Positions 7,738-16,305 of a stretch of DNA of 35,130 nucleotides are shown piece after piece. The stretch spans positions 1 to 35,130 of the forward strand of contig JADQBC010000027.1 in NCBI GenBank assembly GCA_016903655.1. Direction: 5' to 3'. The notes under the pieces are model-generated. The model was not told the DNA's origin and made no database searches. It saw only the letters and a list, made by a program, of their open reading frames with translations. Each line of letters starts with the position of its first letter. Position 1 is the stretch's first letter. This DNA is from Gomphosphaeria aponina SAG 52.96 = DSM 107014. Its GTDB lineage: Bacteria; Cyanobacteriota; Cyanobacteriia; Cyanobacteriales; Gomphosphaeriaceae. The position numbers were made by a program, and so were the translations under genes.

Positions 7738-9510
7738 ATGAAGTGGTTCTTTACTCTCACTGACTTGAGTCCCTCCTTCCTCCAGGATGTCAAACTGGCT
7801 CAAGTCGCAGTGCATACAGCAAAACAAAATACTTCCCTCGAGCCTGTATGTCTCTATGATGGCACGGAAAACGAAATAACTGAGTGGCTCCAGGGACAGG
7901 GAGTAACGGTTATTTCCAGACGCACTCCCCATTATGACAAACTCCAAACTATTGGGGAAAGGGAACTGCAAATAGGTGCAGGAGCTTTTTTAAGTGCGGA
8001 AATACCCCAGATAGCAGAAGAAATGGCCTGGGCTCAAAGCCCAGTATTATATACAGATGTTGCAGTGCTTTTTCTCAAGGATATGGTGGAAGAATTGCAG
8101 GAAATAAAATGTGACTATTTTGCTGTAGCTAGAGGAGAATTTAATCCTGGGGTAATGTTAATTAATGTTGCCAATATGCAATTGGTTTATCAAGATATTA
8201 ATAAATATATTGGGGAAAAAATAGCAGAATTAGTCAGACAGGGTTATGTGGCTGGAGCCTATAAAAACTATTTTGCAGGGGAATGGCAGGAGTTACCTTT
8301 AAGCCTCAATTGGCGGAGTTATTGGGAAGTAAACCCAGAGGCAAAAATTGTCCATTTTCATGGAGTTCGCCCCAATAATATAGCAGGAATCATCACTCAA
8401 CTGCAATTAGGAAAATTGCCAGATGTTTTAGTAGATAAAGTTAATTATCATTATCTTAAACATGGAGAAATCTGGCTGAATTGCTATCAAGAAATAGGGG
8501 GTCTGGAAGAAACTGATGAGCTAGAAGAAAAACTGTTTTACGTTCGTCAGCAACTGGCTAAAGGGGCCGTGGATGTGAAGAGAGTGGTCTTATTAAATCA
8601 AGATCCAGAAGCGAGTTTGTGGGAAGCTGCACTAGACTCTCCCCAACCAGGAGCTAAGTTAAGCGCCGATGCAGTAGTGGTGAGTGGTTGGGTGTTGGGT
8701 AAGCAGTCCCCCGCCAGGAGCGTAGAATTGCTGTTGGGAGATGAAGTAATTGCTACAACTGAAGTAAATATACCCCGTCCTGATGTCGCTCAAGTTTATC
8801 CTTCTGTGTCTGGGGCAGAAAACAGTGGGTTTTATACTACGGTAGAATTAGGGGCTAAGGTTGAGTTAATTATGCGGGTGGTTTTGGAAGATGGCAGTAG
8901 GGGTATTTTAGGGAGAGTGGAATGTGGGTTTATGGGAGAGGAAGGACTCGACGAACCTAGCCGATCTCCTGAAATAGGTGAATTTGGGAAGGTAGAAATA
9001 TATAATTCTGGCCCTGTTTTTGGTTGGGGAACATTAACCAGTGACAAAGAATTAATTAGAATTACGAATGTTGTAAAAGTTAGTGAAAAGCAAGAGGAAT
9101 TATTGTTAGGATTTTCTCTAGATCATCCCAAATTATATCAGATTAGTAAAGCGGAAGGGATAGAAATAGGTGGCTGGGTTTTAGGGAAAAATTCTCCGAT
9201 TTTGAGATTAGAGTTAATTACCCAAGGCAAAATGTTTGACGAATGTTATTTGACTGTACAGCGTTTGGATGTAGCCAAGCTTTATCCCCAGAAATCAGAA
9301 GCAAAAAACTGCGGTTTTGCCACAATCATAAATCTTGGGGAATTGTTAGAAACAGGTTATTTTATGCTCCAAGCAGTTTGTGCAGACGAAACTCGCATCC
9401 CTTTAGCTGAGATCCAGTGGGAAAAAGTCTTATCTAGATTTGATTGGGGTGAATTAGAATTAGCTAAGTCTAGGGCTTTTTTGACAAGAATTAACAATTT
9501 AGTCTTATAG
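7738..9510 (+). CDS. GT8-like glycosyltransferase with duplicated GWVLGK modules
   Basis: A 590-residue protein. Residues about 1-235 resemble a GT-A/GT8-like transferase: YTDVAVLF near residue 107 as a DxD-type site, FNPGVMLINV, and a late IVHFHGVRP motif typical of the closing histidine region. After a linker come two copies of a beta-rich module of about 90 residues. Each has GWVLGK (317 and 479), then R-x-DVA-x-x-YP (347 and 509), then SGF or CGF. I associate this module with cyanobacterial glycan-modifying enzymes but cannot name a Pfam family; it may bind carbohydrate (inference). The gene has its own promoter-like sequence. The catalytic assignment is moderately sure; the donor is unknown. 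Confidence 0.75.
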   Translation: MKWFFTLTDLSPSFLQDVKLAQVAVHTAKQNTSLEPVCLYDGTENEITEWLQGQGVTVISRRTPHYDKLQTIGERELQIGAGAFLSAEIPQIAEEMAWAQSPVLYTDVAVLFLKDMVEELQEIKCDYFAVARGEFNPGVMLINVANMQLVYQDINKYIGEKIAELVRQGYVAGAYKNYFAGEWQELPLSLNWRSYWEVNPEAKIVHFHGVRPNNIAGIITQLQLGKLPDVLVDKVNYHYLKHGEIWLNCYQEIGGLEETDELEEKLFYVRQQLAKGAVDVKRVVLLNQDPEASLWEAALDSPQPGAKLSADAVVVSGWVLGKQSPARSVELLLGDEVIATTEVNIPRPDVAQVYPSVSGAENSGFYTTVELGAKVELIMRVVLEDGSRGILGRVECGFMGEEGLDEPSRSPEIGEFGKVEIYNSGPVFGWGTLTSDKELIRITNVVKVSEKQEELLLGFSLDHPKLYQISKAEGIEIGGWVLGKNSPILRLELITQGKMFDECYLTVQRLDVAKLYPQKSEAKNCGFATIINLGELLETGYFMLQAVCADETRIPLAEIQWEKVLSRFDWGELELAKSRAFLTRINNLVL

Positions 9511-9532
9511 AATCAATTAATTGTATTTCAGA

Positions 9533-9597
9533 GGTTGATAGTTGAATGAACCATTAACCATCAACCATTAACCATCAACCATTAACCATTAACCATT
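9533..9597. repeat. Heptameric repeat array with dyad apex GTTGAATGAACC
   Basis: Begins GTTGATAGTTGAATGAACC and continues as ATTAACC/ATCAACC units. The apex is the reverse complement of the GGTTCATTCAAC apex of the other arrays. It contains the last codons and the stop (9589-9591) of the minus-strand coiled-coil gene. Confidence 0.9.
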
Positions 9598-10086
9598 ATT
9601 AGAGTTTACAAGCACGGTTAACAATTCCTCTGCTTGTTGAATTTGCTCCAGGGATTGGTCAAAATTAGCTTCTAATTGTTGTTGTGCTGCATAAGATTTA
9701 AATAACTCCTCTTGAGTTTCAGCAAGCTGGAATTGAGCTAATTCCAATTGTTCGGTTAAATACTGAATTTCATATACTTGTAATTGAGCTAATTTGAGTT
9801 GTTGAGCTAAGTATTCTTTATCAGCTCGCTCTTGGGCTAATAGTTGGGCTAAATATTCTTTGTCAAGATCCGATCGCTGTAATTGTTTTCGTAACTTTTT
9901 CTGCTCCAGATAGGATTGGAGTAAATGTTCTTGGGTTTCTTGTACCTGCAGTTGAGCTAAAGCTAGTTGTTCATTGAGAGGTTCAATTTTTTGTTCGTTA
10001 TACTGGGCCATTTCTGCTTGAGCTTGTCTAATTTGAGCTTCAAATTGAGCCAGCTTTTCTTGAAATTTCAATTCTTGGTCACTCAT
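9589..10086 (-). CDS. Coiled-coil protein
   Basis: The start at 10086 (MSDQELKFQEK) is chosen because AGGAG lies 6 bp upstream on the coding strand; an upstream in-frame extension to 10293 has low-complexity, non-protein-like composition. The 165-residue product is almost entirely a Gln/Glu/Leu-rich coiled coil, with repeated segments of the type LAQLQVxETQExL and KEYLAQ. No membrane segment, signal peptide or catalytic motif is seen. Divergent from the 10200 gene. Its last codons are built of heptamer repeat sequence, so the C-terminus may have been trimmed. Function unknown; a structural or partner-binding role in the adjacent glycan locus is speculative. Confidence 0.75.
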   Translation of the reverse strand: MSDQELKFQEKLAQFEAQIRQAQAEMAQYNEQKIEPLNEQLALAQLQVQETQEHLLQSYLEQKKLRKQLQRSDLDKEYLAQLLAQERADKEYLAQQLKLAQLQVYEIQYLTEQLELAQFQLAETQEELFKSYAAQQQLEANFDQSLEQIQQAEELLTVLVNSNNG

Positions 10087-10116
10087 AAATCTCCTGAAAC
10101 AAATAAAAAAATTCTC

Positions 10117-10145
10117 TTGACAAATAATTATAGAGCTGTTAGAGT
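10117..10145 (+). promoter_or_regulatory. Sigma-70-type promoter for the 10200 gene
   Basis: TTGACA at 10117-10122, a 17-bp spacer and TAGAGT at 10140-10145, identical in both boxes and spacing to the element at 7675-7703. It lies in the 113-bp divergent intergenic region, 54 bp before the ATG. Confidence 0.6.
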
Positions 10146-10199
10146 CTAATTGAGATGGGGGAAAATAAGTAATATATAAGTTAACAATAAAGAGAGACA

Positions 10200-13100
10200 A
10201 TGGGTGCAAATTCGGGAAGTTATTTAAAATTAGCAGTAGAAAAGTATTTGAGTCTGGGGAGGTTAGAGGCAGCTTTGGCAGTTTGTCAAGCAAATACCCA
10301 GGATGCTTTAGCCTACAAGCTTATGGGGGATATTTATGAAAAAATGGGGGATTGGGAACAAGCTCAGGAGTCTTATCACCAAGCTCTGAAACTTCAGCCA
10401 GACTGGGGGGAAGTTTATGAAAGTTGGGGCAATTTAAAAATAGGGCAAGGTAAATGGCACTCGGCAATTAAATTATATGAGCAAGCTTTGGCTTGTAAAC
10501 CAGGATCAGCCCTAATATATCGTAATTTAGCGCGAGCTTGGAGTAAGTTGGGGCGCAAACAACAGGCCAACAGCTACTTATATCAAGCTGTAAGGAAAAA
10601 TGCAGGGGCTGCAGCAGAAGAGTTGTTAGGGTTGGGGGATGATCACTTAGCAGAGGGAAAGTGGCATAAAGCATTAGATTGTTATAGTCGTGCAGGGCAG
10701 AAAAATCCTCAATTGGCAGCAACAGCGCAAGAGAAAATTATTCATTGTTATTATGCCCAGCTCAAACAAGATCCAGAAAATACACGGGCAGTATTGTTAC
10801 TGGGGAGAAAGTTAGAGCAGTTGGGCAGGTTAACAGAGGCGGTTGCAGTATATAAAGAAGCAAGTAAAATAAATCCAGATTTGGGGAAATTAAAACTGCA
10901 TTTGGGTAATGTATTTTTGCAGTTGGGGCGTTTTCAGGAGGCGGCAGAAGCCTATAGTCAGGCGGTGGTACTAAATCCCCAAGAAGCATGGTATCATTAT
11001 GGTTTAGGGAAAGCATTAGCAAAAATGGGGGATTGGAAAGGAGCGGCGAAAGCTTATGAGCAGGCGATCGCTATCTTCCCCGATTTTCACTGGTCTCACT
11101 ATGGTCTCGGGGAAGCGCTTAAACACCTGAACCAGGAAAAAGAAGCCAAAAAATCTTTCCATCAAGGGCGACAGTTAGCGCCTGAGTTACCCTGGTTTTT
11201 AGGCAGAGATGAAAGGGAAACTAAAGACCCAGATAAATATTTACATTTGGGTAATTTATTAGTTAGACAGGGGAAATATTTAGAGGCGATTAAGGTGTAT
11301 GATTTGGGGCTAAGTTTTGAAGCTGAAAACGATTTGCTGGGATGGCAGTTACGGAATACTTATGCCATGCACAACCGCGAGTTTGCTTATCCAGTAGAAA
11401 TGATTGAACATTTACGGCCAGTAGAACCAGTCCCATTAACTCTGAATACCAGTGATAAACCAGTTGTTTCAATTATTATTCCCGTTTATGGCAAAGTTCA
11501 CTATACATATAATTGTATCCGCTCACTGAAGGCAGTGATGGATGGTTCAATTCCCTACGAAGTAATAGTTATGGATGACCATTCCCCAGATAACACCAGA
11601 GAAGTGTTGGCGGAAATTAAGGGCATAAGATATGTTTATAACGAAGAGAACTTAGGGTTTCTCGGTTCATGTAATAAAGGGGGGGGATTAGCAAAGGGAG
11701 AGTATATCTTTCTGCTGAATAATGATACTGTAGTCATGCCCAATTGTTTGGAGGAAATGTTAGAGACATTTAAAAATGTGCCAGATGCAGGTTTTGTGGG
11801 AGCAAAATTTCTTTACGGAAATGGACAATTACAGGAAGCAGGGGGCATTTTTTGGCAAGATGGATCAGCCTGGAATTATGGCAGAATGGATCAGCCGAAT
11901 AAACCAGAATATTGTTATTTACGAGAAGTTGACTATTGTTCAGGGGCGGGAATAATGCTGCCAAAATGGTTATGGGATGAAATTGGCGGCTTTGATGTGC
12001 GTTACACCCCAGCTTATTATGAAGATAGTGATTTAGCTTTTGCTGTGAAGAAAGCAGGTTATAAAGTACTGTATCAACCCTTAGCGCAAATAGTGCATTT
12101 TGAGGGAATATCTTCAGGGACAGACGTAACTAAAGGAGTGAAGAAATATCAGGTAGTAAATCAAGAGAAATTTTTCGGTAAATGGGAAAAAGATTTACAG
12201 AATTTTAGGAAGAATGGGGAAGAACCATTAAAAGAGCGGGAAAGAAAGATTCAAAAAAGATTGTTGATGTTGGATGCAACTATTTTAACACCAGATCAGG
12301 ATTCTGGGTCAGTAACCGCAGTGAATTTGATTAAGATATTTCAGCAATTGGGTTATAAGGTAACTTTTGCTCCAGACAATCTTTTATATGATGCAAAATA
12401 CACAACAGAGTTGCAAAGAATTGGGGTAGAATGTTTGTACTGTTCCTATGTCACTGATATTAAAGAGTATTTAAGGACTTATGGGTGGATGTATGATGTT
12501 GTTTATATCTCGCGCATGGGAGTAGCTCATAAGTATATGGATGCGGTGAAAGAGTTAGCACCCCAAGCAAAAATTATCTATGATACAGTAGATTTACATT
12601 TTTTGCGAGAGCGAAGACAAGCAGAATTAACCAAAGATAAAGAAGTAGCAAAACAAGCAGAAAGAAGTAAAGAAATTGAATTAGAGTTGATGAGAAAAGC
12701 TGACTTTAGTTTAGTGGTCAGTATGAAAGAAAGAGAAATGCTCAAGGAAGAATTTCCCGACATAAAAAATGTGGGCTTCTTTCATATGCCACGAGAGATA
12801 TATGGTTCTGCGACAAGCTTTGAGGAAAGGGAAAATCTAGTATTTATTGGCGGGTTTAGACATACACCCAATGTAGATGCAATGGTTCATTTTGTGAAAG
12901 AAGTGTTGCCTTTGGTAAAAGAAGAGATCAAAAATATCAAGTTGTATATAATTGGAGCAGAAGCGCCTGGGGAAATTTTAGATTTGGCTTCAGAAAGTGT
13001 AGCTGTGTTAGGGCATATGCCAGAGATTACTGATTATTTTAACAGGGTAAAAATGTCAGTAGCCCCATTAAGATATGGAGCAGGGATAAAAGGGAAAATT

Positions 13101-13367
13101 TTAACCAGCTTAAGTTATGGAGTGCCAGTGATAGCAACTTCCATCGCAGCGGAGGGCATGGGTTTGGAAGCTGGGCGAGAAGTTTTGATTGGAGATACAG
13201 CAGAAAATTTTGCCGAACAAGTGATCAGGTTGTATAATGATGCCAGTTTGTGGAATCAAATGTCTCGGAATGCCATAGAGACAATGAAAAAAGGCTATTC
13301 AATGGCAGCGGTAGTGAGTTGGTTTGATGATTTTCTGAAGCAACTGGCAGGGGAGGAGAAGGAATGA
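10200..13367 (+). CDS. TPR-GT2-GT4 fusion glycosyltransferase
   Basis: A 1055-residue three-part protein. Residues about 1-375 are TPRs (about ten). Residues about 418-640 are a GT2 domain: VSIIIPVYGK start, VMDDHSPD, and the metal-site motif FLLNNDTVV near 507, with an ACxxED-like YYEDSDLAF. Residues about 685-1050 are a GT4/GT1-type GT-B domain: LMLDATILTPDQDSGS, GGFRHTPNVDAM near 884, and APLRYGAGIKGK with ExMGLE near 955-985. It is a bifunctional enzyme able in principle to add two sugars, with TPRs probably binding a protein or complex partner (inference). Cytoplasmic; no membrane segments. It overlaps the next gene by ATGA, indicating translational coupling. The ribosome binding site is weak. 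A HIP1 site at 11064-11071 encodes AIA in a TPR. Confidence 0.92.
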   Translation: MGANSGSYLKLAVEKYLSLGRLEAALAVCQANTQDALAYKLMGDIYEKMGDWEQAQESYHQALKLQPDWGEVYESWGNLKIGQGKWHSAIKLYEQALACKPGSALIYRNLARAWSKLGRKQQANSYLYQAVRKNAGAAAEELLGLGDDHLAEGKWHKALDCYSRAGQKNPQLAATAQEKIIHCYYAQLKQDPENTRAVLLLGRKLEQLGRLTEAVAVYKEASKINPDLGKLKLHLGNVFLQLGRFQEAAEAYSQAVVLNPQEAWYHYGLGKALAKMGDWKGAAKAYEQAIAIFPDFHWSHYGLGEALKHLNQEKEAKKSFHQGRQLAPELPWFLGRDERETKDPDKYLHLGNLLVRQGKYLEAIKVYDLGLSFEAENDLLGWQLRNTYAMHNREFAYPVEMIEHLRPVEPVPLTLNTSDKPVVSIIIPVYGKVHYTYNCIRSLKAVMDGSIPYEVIVMDDHSPDNTREVLAEIKGIRYVYNEENLGFLGSCNKGGGLAKGEYIFLLNNDTVVMPNCLEEMLETFKNVPDAGFVGAKFLYGNGQLQEAGGIFWQDGSAWNYGRMDQPNKPEYCYLREVDYCSGAGIMLPKWLWDEIGGFDVRYTPAYYEDSDLAFAVKKAGYKVLYQPLAQIVHFEGISSGTDVTKGVKKYQVVNQEKFFGKWEKDLQNFRKNGEEPLKERERKIQKRLLMLDATILTPDQDSGSVTAVNLIKIFQQLGYKVTFAPDNLLYDAKYTTELQRIGVECLYCSYVTDIKEYLRTYGWMYDVVYISRMGVAHKYMDAVKELAPQAKIIYDTVDLHFLRERRQAELTKDKEVAKQAERSKEIELELMRKADFSLVVSMKEREMLKEEFPDIKNVGFFHMPREIYGSATSFEERENLVFIGGFRHTPNVDAMVHFVKEVLPLVKEEIKNIKLYIIGAEAPGEILDLASESVAVLGHMPEITDYFNRVKMSVAPLRYGAGIKGKILTSLSYGVPVIATSIAAEGMGLEAGREVLIGDTAENFAEQVIRLYNDASLWNQMSRNAIETMKKGYSMAAVVSWFDDFLKQLAGEEKE

Positions 13368-14080
13368 GTAATTTAATCGTAGAAGGGGAAGTGAGATTAG
13401 GGGAAATTCAAGGGTTAATGGATGATGGGATGGTGGGGAAAAAAGTAGAATTTTCCCTGGAGAGTGATTATCCAGTATTTGAGTTGGGAGTGGAGGGATA
13501 TATGTTACCGTACCTAGCAGGGGAAAATAATTTTACCATTGGGGTAGGAGAACTCGTGCAACAGGTAAGTATTCCGCAGCCAGAGTCTTTCGCCTGGTCA
13601 GTACCAGTACAAATACAACCAGATCAAGAGACGAGGATCTGGATAGAAGTAGAGCAGACGATCAACCCAAAACAAGCTGGAGTAGGGGAGGATGAAAGGG
13701 ATTTAAGTTTTGTGTGGCTGAAGCTGGTTGTGAAGCAGGCAAATGTGAAAGAGTGTTTGCGGCAGGGGAATGAGTTGGTAAGAGCGGGAAACTGGGATGA
13801 GGCGATTAATAAATTTCGTCAGGGGGTTGACATTGAACCAGAGTTCGTTTACAATTATTTCAACTTAGGTAAGGCGTTGGCGGCAAAGGGAGATTTAGAT
13901 GGGGCGATATCCTACTATCAACAAGGGTTGGCACATAAACCAGACAGTGGCTGGGGTTATTATGAGTTGGGGAAGCTGTGGGAGGCTCAGGGGAATGGGG
14001 AAGAAGCAATGAAGAATTATCAAAGGGCGCAGGATTGTGTGCCAGGATGGGGTTTGGTAGAGAGGAAAATAGGTGAATAA
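13364..14080 (+). CDS. Unknown N-terminal domain fused to TPRs
   Basis: A 238-residue protein whose ATG overlaps the TGA of the preceding glycosyltransferase (ATGA), with a GGGGAGGAG ribosome binding site inside that gene. Residues 1-125 form a beta-rich region I do not recognise (EFSLESDYPVFELGVEGY, WIEVEQT). Residues about 128-235 are three TPRs. The coupling implies it acts with the TPR-GT2-GT4 enzyme, perhaps as a partner subunit; this is inference from position. No catalytic motif is visible. Confidence 0.8.
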   Translation: MSNLIVEGEVRLGEIQGLMDDGMVGKKVEFSLESDYPVFELGVEGYMLPYLAGENNFTIGVGELVQQVSIPQPESFAWSVPVQIQPDQETRIWIEVEQTINPKQAGVGEDERDLSFVWLKLVVKQANVKECLRQGNELVRAGNWDEAINKFRQGVDIEPEFVYNYFNLGKALAAKGDLDGAISYYQQGLAHKPDSGWGYYELGKLWEAQGNGEEAMKNYQRAQDCVPGWGLVERKIGE

Positions 14081-14113
14081 AATTCAAGTCCATAGGGGCT
14101 GGGTTGTCAGGCT

Positions 14114-14965
14114 ATGGGTGAGAAGAAAAAAGTTTTAAGAAAAAGAAAAAGCGTTAGCATGAAAGAAATAAAAAATTTTATATGTTTATTAGGTCTGCCG
14201 AGAAGTGGGACAACAATAGCAACAGCGTTAATAGACGCTCATCAGGCAGTGGAAATGTTTTATGAACCCTGGAATAGTTCTAAAAATAACCCGCCGCCGA
14301 TATATGAAAACCCCTTACAATTCAAAAGAAAAATGAGGGAAAAATACTCGACAAAACCAAATCCAGAAGCAGAAGTAGTGGGGTTTAAGGAAACATCGGA
14401 ACATCAAGCATCTTTAGAATGGTCAAAGCAAACATTGAAACAGATGGAAAAACATTGTGAATGTTTGCTGTTATTTTTGGTAAGAGATCCAATTCATGCT
14501 TATTTATCAAGGGTGGAAGGGGCAAGAAAATATTGGAACCACCCAGATGCTGAGGCGACAGAAGCAGGCTATAAAAATTATACAAAAAGAATAATAGAAG
14601 TATATAAGTATATAGGAGAAATGGCGAAAAATTATAAAACAATAATATTTGATTATGATGCTTTGGTAGAAAGTCCTGGGAATGTATTACCAAATATAAT
14701 GAGTTTTATGGGGTTAGAGTTTGAGGAAAGCCAATTAAATTTTTATGAGAGAGAGGTGGAAAAAAATAAAATAATGGGAGATCCAGAGGTGGGGAAAAAT
14801 CCCAGGAAAGTTTCGACAGAATCAATGATGAGGAGGAAAGAAGAGGCAGAGGAATTTAGGAAAACATTTAAGTTACCTTATTGGGAAAAGCCAGAAGTGA
14901 AAGCGCTAGAAAGTTGGTGTGAGAAGGTAAAGGGGGAGAAAGTAACTACAGAAAATATCTGGTAA
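14114..14965 (+). CDS. Sulfotransferase
   Basis: A 283-residue (or 268 if starting at M16, 14159) PAPS-dependent sulfotransferase-like protein. The 5'-phosphosulfate loop is LLGLPRSGTT (residues 25-34). The 3'-phosphate motif is LVRDPIHAYLSR (R124, S132). FDYDALVESP and the FMGLEFEE region are typical of the C-terminal half. It would move sulfate from PAPS onto a sugar or other hydroxyl; the acceptor is unknown. It sits 33 bp after the TPR protein, probably in the same transcript. Base composition is notably more A-rich than the flanking housekeeping genes. Confidence 0.85.
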   Translation: MGEKKKVLRKRKSVSMKEIKNFICLLGLPRSGTTIATALIDAHQAVEMFYEPWNSSKNNPPPIYENPLQFKRKMREKYSTKPNPEAEVVGFKETSEHQASLEWSKQTLKQMEKHCECLLLFLVRDPIHAYLSRVEGARKYWNHPDAEATEAGYKNYTKRIIEVYKYIGEMAKNYKTIIFDYDALVESPGNVLPNIMSFMGLEFEESQLNFYEREVEKNKIMGDPEVGKNPRKVSTESMMRRKEEAEEFRKTFKLPYWEKPEVKALESWCEKVKGEKVTTENIW

Positions 14966-15049
14966 GAAATTAGGAACTTAGAGGTGGTGGCTGGATGTTG
15001 GGGAAATTGGGAGAATTGAAGTCAGTGGAATAAAATTAGAAGAGAAAAG

Positions 15050-15316
15050 ATGAAAATTGATTTACAAAAAGAAGGGAAAAATGAACCAGAGAGAATAATA
15101 AGAAGGAAAAAAGCAGAGGAAAATATGGAGTTAGTAAGAGAAAAGTTACAAAAACAAATAGCCAAAAAAGCAGAGCAACCAGCATGGGTTTACCACAAAT
15201 ATGGGGATGCACTATTGGAAAATGGCCAGGTAAAAGAGGCGATCGCTGCTTATGAAATAGGAAAAGTTAAAAAATTTGTGAATGAGAAACGAATCAGGAA
15301 TATTGGAATGTTGTAA
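15050..15316 (+). CDS. Short TPR-like protein, probably a truncated module
   Basis: An 88-residue, very lysine/glutamate-rich protein with a single recognisable TPR (QPAWVYHKYGDAL...EAIAAYE, residues about 44-74). This is closely matched in the TPR-sulfotransferases at 20473 and 22534. After this the sequence becomes basic and stops 38 bp before the next sulfotransferase gene, in another frame. It may be a broken-off N-terminal module of a TPR-sulfotransferase or a small adaptor. The ATG is preceded by GAAGAGAAAAG. A HIP1 site at 15239-15246 encodes AIA. Confidence 0.6.
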   Translation: MKIDLQKEGKNEPERIIRRKKAEENMELVREKLQKQIAKKAEQPAWVYHKYGDALLENGQVKEAIAAYEIGKVKKFVNEKRIRNIGML

Positions 15317-15354
15317 AGGCAAGAAGTGAAAGTAAAAACCATCAAGAAATAGGA

Positions 15355-16158
15355 ATGAAAAGGACAATATTGATTCATCATCATATATATAAAAATGCAG
15401 GAACTTCTATACAATATGCACTTAAAAAAAACTTTAGAGAAAATTATTATGAGTGTGATTTGGGCAATCATAAAGTGGTGACGAAGGATATATTAGAAAA
15501 TTTTATATTGGAACATAGCCAAGCGTTGGCAATATCTGGACACCATGTGTGTATGCCAACACCTCAAGGAGAGGAATATAAAACAATATCCATGATATTG
15601 TTAAGAAAACCTTTAGCAAGAATAGAGTCAATGTATAACTATGAAAGACAAAGAAAACAAGTGTTAACAGCAGGAGATAGAAAAGCAAAAGAACTAAACA
15701 TAAAAGAGTATGTAGAATGGCGATTAGAAAAAACTCCGTGTTTGATATGCAACTATCAAACATACTATTGTTCGAGGGAAGAAGGAGGGAAACCAAGTAA
15801 TGTGATAACGGAAAAAGATTTAGAAAGAGCTATTGAAAATATCATAGCTAGTACAGTAGTAGGAACTGTAGAAAAATATGGAGAAACTTTGAAACTAGCA
15901 AATATTCAATTAAGTAGATATTATCCTGGAATAGAATTAGAATATAAAAAAGCTAATCGGAGTAAAAAAGAAAGAGAGAAAAAAGATACTCAAGAGGAAA
16001 AAATTCAAGAAGAGTTAGGGGAAAACATTATGAAAAGACTAAAAGAAGGAAATGAACTGGATGATAAATTGTATTCAGTAGCAACAGCAATTTTAAATAG
16101 AAGATTAAGAAGGTTAGAAAAAAACAAGAAAAATGAGATGATCAAGGTTGACAATTAG
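15355..16158 (+). CDS. Sulfotransferase family 2-like protein
   Basis: A 267-residue protein. HIYKNAGTSIQYAL (residues 10-23) corresponds to the HIPKTAGTS phosphosulfate loop of carbohydrate sulfotransferases. LLRKPLARIESMYNYERQ (82-99) corresponds to the LRDPxxRxxSxY 3'-phosphate motif. GHHVC near 62-66 is also a typical sub-motif. The C-terminal third is lysine/glutamate-rich. It probably sulfates a polysaccharide; the acceptor is unknown. It follows the small TPR protein and precedes an FkbM methyltransferase. Confidence 0.8.
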   Translation: MKRTILIHHHIYKNAGTSIQYALKKNFRENYYECDLGNHKVVTKDILENFILEHSQALAISGHHVCMPTPQGEEYKTISMILLRKPLARIESMYNYERQRKQVLTAGDRKAKELNIKEYVEWRLEKTPCLICNYQTYYCSREEGGKPSNVITEKDLERAIENIIASTVVGTVEKYGETLKLANIQLSRYYPGIELEYKKANRSKKEREKKDTQEEKIQEELGENIMKRLKEGNELDDKLYSVATAILNRRLRRLEKNKKNEMIKVDN

Positions 16159-16305
16159 GTAGAGATTAATAGACATTAATATAATTTTAAATAGTTAAAA
16201 AATTATATAATGTATCAAAACAAGTGAAGCACAAAAGTCTTTGAAAAAAACATTTTCTAATAATTTTAGAATTAATAAATAAACAATTAAGGAAAAACTA
16301 ACCCA

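Noticed and set aside
10087-10293. N-terminal extension of the coiled-coil ORF
   Set aside because: Low-complexity composition, overlaps the start of the divergent glycosyltransferase gene and its promoter; a good ribosome binding site supports the start at 10086.
13860-14693. Minus-strand ORFs opposite the TPR and sulfotransferase genes (similar ones occur along the whole glycan run)
   Set aside because: Proline/leucine-rich shadows of A+G-rich coding strands with no ribosome binding sites.
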